Source of the DNA: Rhytidiadelphus loreus
Taxonomy: Eukaryota > Streptophyta > Bryopsida > Hypnales > Hylocomiaceae
Direction of reading: 5' to 3'
Assembly (NCBI GenBank): GCA_947034895.1
Contig: OX344763.1
Span: 46,747,025 to 46,811,024 of the forward strand
DNA: 64,000 nt
The notes under the pieces were generated by a model. It was not told where the DNA came from. It was given only the letters and a program-made list of their open reading frames with translations, and ran no database searches. A program made the translations under genes and the position numbers. The stretch's first letter is position 1. The number at the start of each line of letters is the position of its first letter. Positions 1-12,700 of this stretch are shown piece by piece.

Positions 1-1150
1 CAATGCAATTCTTCTTCTCTTAAGCCAGAGTGTTTGTAGGTTGTAACTACTAAAAGTGAAAAGGGGTACAGTATGAGTTCATACAACTCATCAATCGATG
101 ACTTGTAAGCTTCAGAACTCTGCAATGACAGTATGATCGAATAAGAGACATAACAAGACAGAAATGTTTGGCGAACACCAGAAGTCTCAAAATTCCAGTT
201 TACTTCCACACCGCCAAAAGGGGAATCATCTGTGGCACAAGTTCGCCAGCCTAAACCGCCTGCAAACTTCAAACCTCAAATTCAACCTCTGCAACGCAGG
301 ACACTATTAGCTAGGCACAGTAGTATCCTCGACTTATTTATCGTCACGGAATTAGGGTTTACATCTCTCATAGATAGCCAGAACTTTGAAAACTACGGTT
401 CAGGCTTTAAGTGCTAATCTACTTCTCCCGTCGTCAACGAAGGAAGGAGCAGAACATAAATTTCAAGTGACGAGTACACCGGAGTTAAAGGCTCTTACAA
501 CACTGTATGAAACGCAGCTTCCCCAGATCTGAAAAATGCGGCAGCAATGGAAGAAGCGGCTGTGCAACTCGATGCTGACAATAGCATCCCGTTGAGGACA
601 AGCTGTAGCACCGCACATAACTCCTTGCAAATGGAGACGACGACAGTGTTCTAATATCGATTGTGCTGTGGGTTTTGGGTTTAAGATTTGAATTTGGGTT
701 TTGGAATAATCTCTGCCTCTACTGCCCTAGGAAGCTTTTCGCCACGAATTGTTGTCTTCTCCATTTGCAAAGAGCGATTTCAATCTGGAACTGTCTGTTA
801 GCTTAATTCCCCGTTTTAGGGCTACATCCCAGGTAGCCTGAGCAAGTCACTGAAGTTCATCTAGTGGATGAACATAGGTTAGCTTACTTAATATATATTT
901 AGTGTCCTAAACTCAGTAATCTCACTGTCGTCACTCTCAGACCGATTTGTCAAGAGCAGAACCGCAAACCAGAACCCGAATTGTAAACCGAAACCCATTT
1001 CCAAAACCAGAACCGAAACCCCAAAATTTCAAGTAAATAACGTTAGTAAAGGTGTGTTCCCAGACTACGATACTCACAGCTAAGATTAGGGTTCTGCCCC
1101 CTATGATCCACTAGTTGATTAGGGTTTCCTAATCCTGTATTTAAACAAGG
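1..1150. other. Intergenic or upstream DNA, no gene recognised
   Basis: No open frame here resembles a known family. The stretch from about 660 to 1030 is rich in variants of GGGTTTTGGGTTT and its complement. A weak TATA-like string (TATTTAAA) lies near 1138-1145, about 1.5 kb upstream of the zinc-finger ORF, and could mark a promoter. That reading is tentative. Confidence 0.4.
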
Positions 1151-2673
1151 CTCTAATCCCTGTTTAACTCTCTCTAAGCAAGCTGCACTTTACGCTGTAA
1201 GATTGCAGTGTTTCCTGTCTCTATGGGTGTAACATCATAGTCATTGATTTCCACAGTTTGAAGATGCAGAGAGCGTCGTCGTCCTGTGATAGAATACGAA
1301 ATTGTGTTCACCGCGTTCTTAATTGCAGCTTTGCTTTCAGAGTCTGTTGTCCTTAGTTCTCAGAGGTAGAGTTTCGATCTGTTGTGTGCGCTGGCGCCAT
1401 TTCTCATCGAATCGTTCGAATGAGATTGCAGGAGTTATTTGTACCCCTTTCCAAGACGTTCGATCTCTCTTTCGCTGAAAATTGGTCATACCGACCTCCT
1501 TTAGTCTTGAGTTGCGGTTTAAGTTGCGGTCTGGAGTCGCATTTCGTTCCAATGTCAACGAATAGTAGTCAATGCGACTCCAGTGCACCTTACTACTCTC
1601 AAGATCGAAGTTGCCTTGAATTTTGTAGCCCAACAATTCAGACTATCGTAATCTTCTTGCAAGCTTGGAATCGCTGGTTCATAATCTTGACAGAGGGACA
1701 AATACAACATGATTGCTGTTGAGATCCAATATTTGGAGTTCGTGAATTAGGTAGCGAAAATGAATTCCGGAAGGATTAAGCTTTGCTTGCAAAGATAAAT
1801 TTTACGCCTCAGTTTGAATAGTGAATGGGTGTTTGGAAAGGGGTGGTGGTGGTGTTCGGTGATTCCAATGTTGAGGCTTGCCACGGCCACTTTCTAACCC
1901 TTGCTTTGTTTGTAAATATTTGGATTTTTGGATTTTCTGGTTCCCCATACGAGTGCTCAGTTGTGGGCCAACATTCTGGTGCTTGGTTTTGTTACCTGGT
2001 GATCCTCAATATAGACAGTAGACAACACAATTTGGATTCAAAGATCGATGGCCCTGTACATTTAGCCAAGCCATGCCCACATCCAACTTGGTAATCGAAG
2101 GCCAAGCAACTGTATTGGAAAAGAGGAGTTGTTGCTGGTAAGAGGGGCCACTGAATGGGAGATGAGATCAGCTTTTAGTATCCCCTACCTTTTATACTGA
2201 GAGTTGCGCATTCTTCACTGTGCAGGTCGGTAGCACTCTTCAAGCACATCCAGGCAGGAGTTTAATGCGGAACAAGTCCTCTCATGAACCAAGAGGTCTA
2301 GGTATGTTTTCGGAGTAGTTTTTAGCAGGTCAGAAGGAGATTTTTTCCTTTAATGTTCTTCACTTATTCTGGTGATACAAAATTGGGCCCAGTGTGGATT
2401 AAATTTGTACCATTCCACATTATTTCTTTATTCTTCTCTTGTGGGTGCACTAGAAGCCAAATTGGGACCTTGCTTGTGCAAGTGGGACTGTTATGGTGAA
2501 GTGTGTCATTCTATGTCATTTCTAGCTGTTGCGTTCTTTCTTCACTCTTCTCTTGTGTTGGGGATTGTTTGTGTTAGTGCTAGTTATTTTAATTTGTAGA
2601 AGCTATCTTTGAAATTATTACAAAGTTTGTGAAATAGTTTGTAAAATCATCTTATCTTTTGATATTTTCTAGG

Positions 2674-2967
2674 ATGACAAGGATGAAGAAACTCAAGCGT
2701 ATAAAGATACCATTTCACAAGGATTGTTTGACATGTCACAAGTGTATTCCATGTCCTGTTCAATGGGAAGCTCATATTCAAGGTAAACGTCATGCTAGGA
2801 ACGTGAAGCGTTATTATTTGAGGATTGGGGTCCCTCATGTCAAGGTTGAGAACAGAAAGGACGTAGTTCACTTTGCAGGAGACAAGAAGGTGGAAGGTGG
2901 ACTCGACATGGAGTTGAAGGTTGAGGCTCCCCCAAATCGTGATGTGCCTTCAATTGACACTTTATGA
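2674..2967 (+). CDS. Short U1-type C2H2 zinc-finger protein, possibly the last exon of a longer gene
   Basis: The ATG-initiated frame encodes 97 residues. Near residues 18-40 it has a C-x2-C-x12-H-x5-H finger containing WEAH and GKRH, the signature of U1/matrin-type zinc fingers that bind double-stranded or structured RNA. The segment after the finger is lysine and valine rich with no recognised domain. A pyrimidine-rich stretch ending in TCTAG at 2672 directly precedes the ATG, so this may be a 3' exon. A possible upstream exon (2226-2301, between a CAG acceptor and a GTATG donor) does not join in a compatible frame, so I have not linked them. The TGA is followed by an AT-rich 3' region. The finger family is fairly sure; gene limits and function are not. 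Confidence 0.55.
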   Translation: MTRMKKLKRIKIPFHKDCLTCHKCIPCPVQWEAHIQGKRHARNVKRYYLRIGVPHVKVENRKDVVHFAGDKKVEGGLDMELKVEAPPNRDVPSIDTL

Positions 2968-3080
2968 GATGCTAATGTTATGTACATCTCCAATATCTGT
3001 GTACCTATTCTTGGAGAAATGGTTTTAGAACATCTACCAAATTTTTTTGACCCTTTGTAACTTTTGCATATAGCATCCAA

Positions 3081-3745
3081 ATGAATGTTCTTTGGTGCAT
3101 TGAATTCTCTTATCCCTTGTCAATGAGAAAATATAGAAATTTTACCACTGTAACAGACTTTACAAAGTAAAAAAAGTGGCGGTTTGGGGTGCCCCTACCT
3201 TAGATCCATGCCAGTCGTAGTTCTTACAACTCCGCCCACCTCAATATCACAATTCTGGCACTCTGAAAAAAAAAACATTTTAACGAATATGACCACCTAA
3301 TCAATTATAACAAACTTCCTTGGCACACTTCATAAAAACTTGGAGCTTCAAATTGAGACATCAATTGAATTCATAGATTCAGAACCAAAATTCTGAGATC
3401 CCATAACTGATCGACGTATGCCCGTGCGCACGCATCATCTGGGAGCGGACATATTCTCGCATTCATAGTGCAAAGACTCTGTCCATTTTGACGAATATAA
3501 CCACCTCATCGATGATAACCAACATTCTGGACAAACTCGGAGCAAAAGAAAGTGCAAGTCAAAATATTCTTCATCGTTAATTAGTACAAGTTGAATCTTG
3601 CCATCAGACAAAAAGAATACACTGTTGCTTTTGTGAATCTTCCCGAGACATCATCCATTGAAACACACAGGAATTCACAGATTCAGAACCAATCTAAACT
3701 GAGACTGATCAATCCCGCCACTGACTAGCTGTTCCAACGTCCGCC
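3081..3745. other. Intergenic spacer
   Basis: No gene is seen. It lies between two convergent transcription units, the zinc-finger ORF (+) and the receptor kinase (-), and probably holds both 3' untranslated regions. The string GACGAATAT(A)ACCACCT occurs twice, near 3280-3300 and 3490-3510, which suggests a small duplicated segment. Confidence 0.4.
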
Positions 3746-6700
3746 TCATCTGGGCTCGGGCATGGAATCGGGTTCGTAGAAGATCATCGAGGGGAGGTCG
3801 GGCTGGGCAACGGGGCGCTCGTGGAACGGGGCGTGCGGGTGCTCCCTGGCGGGCGTTGCTTGCGATGTTCGGTGCTCCATGTCGATGGCTGTTTGAAGCT
3901 CCTGCAAGACGTCAGCCATGGTGGGTCGGTGCATCGCCTTGGGCTCGACGCTGCGCAGCGCCACCTCCGCCACCACCCACACGGCCTCCAGGTTGGGGCG
4001 GCATACGCGCACGGCCGGGTCCAGGATCTGCTCGATGTTCACGTCGCCGGCGCCTCCCAGCACGTTGCGAACCTGACAGAGACACAAACATTATTTTGTT
4101 GGAATTCAATTACAGGAAGTCCTCCATGCTAATTCAATCAACCAAGAGTCTTTATTACACTAGATAACCAGTCAAGAATGGGAGCCTCGATAATTAAATT
4201 GCTCTCCTTGCATGCGATTGTGGCTGTTGGGATCTCACTGATTGATCAATTAGAAGGACCGCAAGAGCTGCCCATGCTATTCAATATAGTCTTCTTCTAT
4301 TAGGTGAACCATAACGTCACAGTGGCGCGATACAGAGCGACAAATTTGCGACATTCAACTGCATAATAGATAATTACGTTTCAGGGCATCCGCCTTGAAA
4401 AGTGCTAATGTCGTGAATTTCTGCCAATTGCATGATTTTGAAGTTAAAAGAAATATTCTCACCTCTACTGAGCTTGCAAAACAACCCGACTGTTGATGAA
4501 TTGGAAAGTAGAGCAACGTTCGACTGGGGTAGTCGTACGACCAAAGGCTATATCACTAATAGGTGCATCATACAATAACTAGTAACTAAAGTTCCTATGG
4601 TTTGTAGAAAAATACCAAATCAGTTACACAATACACTCGTGAACATATCACTCAATATCTCTTGTATGGTTGGGCAGCAAATGACAGTCTAAACTTAGTA
4701 CAATTGCCTTAACATATTTCAGTAATTCATGATTGATTTTCATAGAACGCAGACACAGCATACGCAATTGTTCTCGTCATTGGGGAAAAAGAAGCAGGCT
4801 TCTCACATATTGACAAAGATTCAATTCTTCTCGGTTGGCGACAGATGAATCGATGGGAAGGCGCCCTGTTATCAACTCCAGGAGCACCACACCGAAGCTA
4901 AACACATCGCTCTTGAGAGTCAGTTTCTGCGTGTCGAAGTACCTGCACGTGTCGATGGAATTCGTCAGCCTTAAACCCTAAACCCTAAAACCCAGAGACG
5001 AAGAGAGTTTGCGCTCTGAAATAAAATTCTTTTGTCAGCAATGTTGATAGCATGCGGTGTGGGTAGCTTACTGGGGGTCCAGATACCCAGCTGTTCCTCT
5101 GACTTCCGTGGACACATGGGTTTTGTCTTGGACAGGTCCTGCTCTGGAGAACCCAAAGTCGGCCACTTTGGCCACTGCGACATGACCGGGGCCTGTGAGT
5201 AGAATGTTGCCACTCTTCACATCACGGTGAATAATGCTCGGGTTGCAGTTGGAGTGTAGGTAATCCAATCCTGGAAAAGAAAGAAATAAACAAATCCCCA
5301 TTAGAAGAATTTCCATAGCTTTTTCCAAAGTTATTTGGCCCCGAAGACTCTTGGTTTCCTGTATTCACTATTGCACAACCTCAGAAAAAATTTGGTTTGG
5401 TTTTGCACGCTGGTAGATGTACCACAAGACAAAAAAAATTACGTTGCTGGCATGGACTCAAAATCTGGATAAGTGTATGACTATTTGACACATAGATGGT
5501 CAACTACTTAGACAGTCATTTCATTATATTGGCGTGATTCAGAGCGCCAAGAGTGTGAAGCTCCACGGCACTAACGTGTTCAAAATTAGGACTGGTACAG
5601 AACTATAGATTTACATTTCAAGACGGCCGCTTTGAAAAGCACCACTGTTGTGAATGTCCACCGCTTATAACGAAATTGACGTTTGGGAACTACATGGAAC
5701 TCAAGGACCAAATCTGCGAAGTTTTCTTCTAATGTTGACAACAATAAAACTGGACGTATATTTTCCTTCCGAATCTATTAAAACTGAAACAGTAAACGAT
5801 GCATCACCTCGTGCTGCATTAAGAGCAATGTTGAGTCGCGTCCTCCAATCCAGGGGTCTTGCAGACTTCAGATTTCCTGCATTCTCGATTCAATTGTAAG
5901 ACTTCTAAAAATACATCACAAAATTCAAATATATCAGTGATGCGAGTTATCAGTTTATTGGTTCACCGTGTAGTTGGTCGTATAAAGAGCCATCTCGGGC
6001 GTACTCGTAGACTAGGATTTGTTTCTTTTTCTCTTGACAGTATCCCACCAACGTTGTCAAGTTTCTGTGGTGCAATTTGGATAGAAGTGAAACCTGCATC
6101 ACAATCAATGTTCATAGACATCTATGCACATCAGACAAGTGAACCTGCCGTAATAGAACATAGGTATGGTACTTGACAATACATAGCATTCTTGGGAATC
6201 TGCCTCAACACTCTTAGAAAAGGAAGCCACATTCATTTTCTTCACAATCTACAGTGGGATAATTTACCAAAAGCTACAACAAGCACACAGGCACTCATTA
6301 AGAGTGTCTTTTGGGTTGTCATCTCCAGTGCAGAAGAGCGAACCATCGTGTTTGTTAAGATGACAATATTTCAAAAAATTGGCACTTTTCTAAATGCACT
6401 GATGAGTAGATGTCAAATCCTAGTTTTCAAAGCCCTGAAACAATTTGAAACAAGCCATTTATAGGAATAAAACCATGTGAGTACTCACAACAGCGAAAGA
6501 TTGTTATGTACAAAATTCAATGATAGCCGAACAGTACAACCAAACACTGAATTATTTTCAACTGCTATACTCTCACTATGATCATAAACGAGCAGCAACC
6601 AGGTCCAGATGCAACCACCAAATTCAAATTCGGTAGAAACGTTTCTATATTCAACAGTCTGTCAACTGTAAAATTAGGGTTTGGGTTTTATACCTCATTG

Positions 6701-9700
6701 TAAAATTCTTGATCTCCTGGGCGAGTAGGATTATCAGCAACCTTGACAGCCACTTCTCTTCCATCGGGAAGAATTCCATGGTACACTGGTCCAAAGCCTC
6801 CTCTCCCAATTTCTTTTTGGAAGTTGTTCGTGGCAGCTGCCAATGCTGCAAGTGTGAAAGCCTTCGATGAACTATTGTTGTTGCCGATTTCTAGAATCAC
6901 ATGTACGAGTCAATATTCCAGTTATTTCCTTGTACATGAGGTATTCTCAAAAGACTAAAAACATTTATCAAATTACCTTCGTGTGAGTTCAAATTTTGAG
7001 ACGATATTGAATTTACTCACTTTCGTGCTCTCTTCAGGATTCGTTCAAGTAAAATACGCAATTGTAAGGAAGAAAAATTCCTACTAAAATCCATTTAAAG
7101 TGAATGTGGCTTTTGAAAAGTGAATAAATAAGTGTAAATTTATATCAAAACAGTTCTGTGCACAAAAATGATCATCAAAGATGTTCATAGCATTCTTGAG
7201 AAACGGCCTATAACTTACGCCAATCTAAATACTTCTTGAGCGACTTCAAAATCCTTAAAAAAAAAAGAGAAAGACATGTCACTCACTAAGTTAGTCACAT
7301 ATGCCAGCTTCTTAACAAAATTTTGAGTCTTAATTTTGATTTCCATCTCCACTGGAGAAGGATGAGTTCTCGCACAAGTGCTCAAGAATGTTATGTTGGG
7401 AAACAGGTCGAGCAGTACTCGGTGTAACAATACAAAAGTGTGAATAGAAAAATACAAGAGTACTGACTGAGGTTAGAATTACCCTTAAGAGGTACTGCAC
7501 AGCCACTTGAACCACTGTTTTGCTGAGGACTGGCCTTGCGACGACGACAACAACGACAACCGACGTAAACGCCCACAACGAGGATTAGAAGTGTCAAGGC
7601 GACCCCGCCCACAGCAGCGCCGATGATTACCGGAAGACTTGAGGATTTGGACTTGGAACTTGAAGGAGGGATGGCTTGCTTGCAGTCTCTACCGACCAAA
7701 CTGTTTCCGGGACAAGACCTGTCAAGAGGCAAAGTTCATGATCGGGATCAAAAACACTGTCAGTTGAAGCTTTTCAAATAAATTTGCAAAATCAGACGTT
7801 ACGTAATTGCACCCATAAACAACACTAATATCATACTTAGTATAATTATAAAACATAAATTATTTTTATTTTATTGAATCTTACTGGAAAGTAAAAGAGG
7901 TTTCCATCACACTCTAACATGCATTATTTGGACATTGTAAGAATATGTTGGGAAATTTTAAGGTATTGTTTCCAGGTGTATCAAAAATTGGCACTAAACT
8001 CTCCTAAGCTCTCATGTTTTGATTGTGTGCATCTTGTGTCATCAATATCTGGGTTTTAGAGTCGCTTTTAATCCACACTTAGGTGTTGCAATTTCACGGG
8101 AGATGATTATGGCTTCACATAAACCATGCTAGCATCACCATGACACATTTAACTACTTTTGGACAAAACACCTAGAGAGATCTCCAAATGGTTATCTTTG
8201 ACTTGATGTTTGTGTAGATCTTTCACTGTTTAGCATAGATCTATCAATGTTTTGCATAATCTCTTGATGGCCATTTATATTATTATTATTAATTCTAGAC
8301 TTTTGAAAGACCAAAAATAGTTAAATGTGGCATCAGCTTGTGGAATTAGAAGCAATAATAAACTTACGTGAATTGCAAATTTGATGATGTAAGTAGCCCA
8401 GCTGGAATTGTACCACTGAAATTGTTGTTTTGCACAGTCCTGCACAATAAACTCAAGCCACAATCTTGTATGAGAAACAAATTGCTAGGTGTCAAGGTAG
8501 ATATTAACTTGCAAATAGTTTTTGATAACCATGGCCTTCATTGCCATTACTGGAAAAAGTACCAATGTCAAAATAACATGTTTGATGTACAACGAAAATC
8601 TAATCCATGTAAAATTTCATATTTAGGACTTTATTTGTGAAGTTCAACTTTAGAATCTTAGAAAGACTATTCATTACATACCTACAATTTTCAACCATTG
8701 AGTCTAAGTATTCTAAAATCATGACAATTCAAGTTTAAGACTTCAAAATTTAGTATTACAAATTGACCTTGAGGATAAGTTTGTGTACTTGAATTTCATT
8801 GGTTGAATATCAATTAAATTGTAGTATGCAATGTATAATTGTATGAGCCATTAAGAAGGGCTAGTATTATGGATTCTACTTATCTTCTCAACCATTGATA
8901 CTCTACTAGAGTAATTTCAAAATTTAGGCATTATGCCATTATGATATAAATTGTAGGACTATACAACCACATCTTGATTAGGAGTAAAATTAGTCCAAAC
9001 AAAATGGAGGGAATGAATGGCACTTACAACACTCTAAGTGGTAAGGATGTCAACCAACTAGGAAGGGGGCCACTCAAATTGTTGCTCTCCAAGTTCCTGA
9101 ATACATCACCATTCTACATTACATAATAATGGAATAAAACATAGCCCAAATGTTGTCTTCTCTCACTGATCGGATTGCAAAGAAAACTCAAGTCTCACCC
9201 AAAAGCAGGTAGAAGGAAAATAAAAAAATACAATTGTAAGCATTAGAGCTATCCTTGAAGTTGATACGATTTTAGATTAGTCATTAAACCACCAAAAGAA
9301 GTTGCTTGCCAATACCCCTTCATGGCATTATTCAATACATTATAATCCTAATTTTCACTAAAACAAGGACAACATCCCACTTGAGTGAGTATTAAGGATA
9401 ACTCTATTATATGTTGAATCCATCTACATATCTACGTATGAGAACTTACAAAGTTGTCAAGAGTACCAATGGGCTCAAATCTGGCAATAGGCCTATGAGT
9501 GCATTGTTGCCAAAGGACCTGTCAAAAGAGCAGCAAGTCATTAAATTTTCACTTAATCATCTCCACAAATCTTGCCATAGCATTCTTGAAAGTAGTGACA
9601 TAAATCTTTGGCCCAATTGCTAATACAAGGAAGAATTAGGTGTTCCAAATTAGGTATTCCAAGATGTTCCAAATCATCTAACATCTTCTTTTAGCATAAA

Positions 9701-12700
9701 TTCTCTCACATCTCAAGTTTAAGATTGAAAGTATGTGTAATTAGCCAACAATTATAAACAATTGTGGCTATTGCCAACCCCAATGCAACTACAGTGAAAA
9801 AGGTAGACAATCAACTTACTCTAGAATGTTACTCCCTCTGTTTCTTAAAAAGACCCATGATCCTTTGTGTTTAACAAAGGAAACACAAGTCTTTTTTAGA
9901 AACAAAGGGAGTATGATGTTGATCTTTTCTTCAAAGACTTTTAATAATCAAAATGATCCTTTTTGTTAAATTGGCATGTTCCATAATGACGCCAAATGTT
10001 CTGAAAAACTAGGACTGGTATAGATCATTAAGCTCTGAAACCCAACATTTTTAACCATCGTGAGGTTTTTTCTTAGTCCATACCAGCTCCATATCCCATA
10101 GCGATAAGAAAAACTTACAAGGAGGTTAAGTTGAGGAGATTCGCAAAGCTGAGGGAAATGGGACCCGTCAAGTTGTACCCTGTGAGGTCTCTGAGCACCA
10201 TTACATACGAAATCATGTTAATCCAAATGCGTTTGAATCATCCCAGATGATGCAAATCACCTGCAAAACAATCTTTGAATCTGAAAACCTTAATATATCA
10301 GATCTGCTGAATATCAGTAATTTAACTTGATGGCTTACATTGCTGTAACTACGGGAGATGTTAGCACTGTATCTGGAATGCTGCATTGGACCCACGGGTA
10401 TGCCGAAGGAAGACATGGGTCACCAGTCCATTCAGAGAGATTCATAGCCTTCTTGATGTCCTCAATTGCTGCGACTGCAATTGCAGTCCACACACAACCT
10501 ATTTGTCAGCTTCACGATCTTAGTAACGGCGATCTCTGTCCATACTGAATGTCGTCAAAAGTAAGATTGAAACTCGATAACCATGAACATTCTTCTATCT
10601 AATGAAACTTGTGGGCCGGGGGTAATATGTGAGATAATCTCAGTCGCTTCATCCTCAATAAATACAACATGTAGCGCAATTGTTCACATTTGTAATTATT
10701 TTCGTTGGTGGCAATGCTAGATTGAATAGTGCAGGTCGTACACTACAGCTTGTGTTGAGCACACACCACTTTCTCATCGCTCCACGACTTAGTGTAACAT
10801 GTACGCACTACAAGCTATAAAGTAAGGTAGGACAGTATAAAAGCGAATGTGTACCCAAAATTTGACCCCTTACACCTTTTGGATACAATATTCAATTAAT
10901 CTTCACCTGAGTTAACCACAATTTGACTGAAAAATCAAACCTCACCGAAACAAAATCGTGGAAGTCTATCAAAATTTTGCTCAGTACTAGATCACCTTAC
11001 CTTACCAAATGCAGCACTCATTCACTACAAATAAAGAACAAGGTACAGGCAAACGAGGCCAGGTTATGAAGCATATAAGCACGTAAGAAGGTACAGACCT
11101 GCAGCTATTCATCACAGCCTGACCTACTTTGCAATTACCTAACGCAAGCAAGTTTGAACCATTTTAGTAACTCAAAGTAATCACTCACACACACACACAC
11201 ACACACAAAAGAAGAAGAAGAAACAAACAAACTATTTTTACAACTCTCAACTACTGTAACGTCAATTCCCTGATTTTGCCACTTTTCAAGGGCGCTCAAC
11301 ATGAAAAGAAAATCAAAACCAGTCCCGGATATTAAAGCTTTCTGCAGATGAAGGTTACAAACTTTGACGCCCCTGCCAATCTGTCGATCACTGTGCATCC
11401 TTACTGCAGTTGTGCACATCATATTAATACCCAAATGCTGTCAAAACTCCAGTATCAGAGCCTTACCATCGCCATCACTGGTGGTCGCCTTTCGCGCATC
11501 CGACACCGAATACACCTCCATTCCATTCAAAATGGGCCCATACAACGTCGGCAGCGAGGCCGGGAACAGCGCCAGCTTCATGTCAGGGTCAATTGTCCTG
11601 TCCCAAAACAACCACGTGGTTCTTTTGAACGCCCCGGACTCATTAAAAGGATTCATCGGTACCGGCGCACTCCCCGTGCCCACGTCGATATAAAACATCC
11701 GCGTGGTGTTCGTCACCGCCGAATCGAGCTCTGCGAAGTGGAGGAGGATGAAGGCGGTCGGGTAGGTGGCGGTGGAGCCTGGCGTGAGGTAGAAGGAAGT
11801 GAGGTTGCCGAGGGTAGTGACGGCGCTTTGCATCACTACGGAAGGAGGCCGGAAGCCGTCGGTGGGGATGATGCTGATGTTCGTGCCCAGGGCTTGCACG
11901 AAGGTAGTGGTGGGGGAGAGGTAAGGGGACATGGCGCCCCCGGGGTGCCAGTAGCGGTCGTAAGGGTCGTCGGGGTATCTGCATGACAAAAGGGCGAACA
12001 ATTCAGTGCGAACAATCCGCTAAGAGTAACAAGAAATAGGAGATTTGTATGCGTAAGATTCATAGGCGTCTTTGCATACAATCATCGGTACAATCCTCTG
12101 TCTTAAATCGATGGTACGGTACACTACTTTAGTGTATGATCCTTGGTACGCAATGGACAAGTATACAGCAATTCACAGTACGTGTGATTCCATAGTACTA
12201 TCGGTATGATCCGCTGCGTAGGAACCCTGGTCATCACCACCCGGGTATATATCTTCCACAGTGCAAACGACTAAATGAACAATGGGCTAATCGTCAGGGT
12301 CTCTCCTCCAAGAGGAAAGATGCATAATTTTCATAGGATTCTTTCCATGGAATCATCGGTATGAGTCTTTTCATGCAATTCTCTGTATAGGATCCCAGGT
12401 ACAACACTTAGAATCTGATCCTTGGGAATGCATGAGTATATGGCAGTTCAAAAGAGTCTTTCCATATAATCATCGGTATAATTTTCGGTATAGGATCCCG
12501 GGTAATCATCATCTGGGTATCATTCTGCAACAATGCTAACAATTTCATGAACAATGGGCTAATCGTCCGTGTCTCGACCTGGAACAGAAAAATTGTAAGC
12601 GGTCTTTGCATGTAATCATCGGTACAATCCTCTGTATATGATCCCTGTGTATCATCACCTGGATAATTATCTGAAACAGTGCTAACGAATTTAAATGAAC

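Noticed and set aside
1384..2094. Plus-strand ORFs of 112 and 89 codons in the 5' part of the window
   Set aside because: No family resemblance, no consistent splice joins and unremarkable composition; left unannotated.
4974..4992. Interstitial telomere array
   Set aside because: Only two to three AAACCCT units in an intron; too short to indicate a chromosome-end fusion.
11348..11986. 212-codon plus-strand ORF
   Set aside because: It is the antisense shadow of the malectin-like exon at 11978-11467, which has clear protein-family similarity and consistent splice phase.
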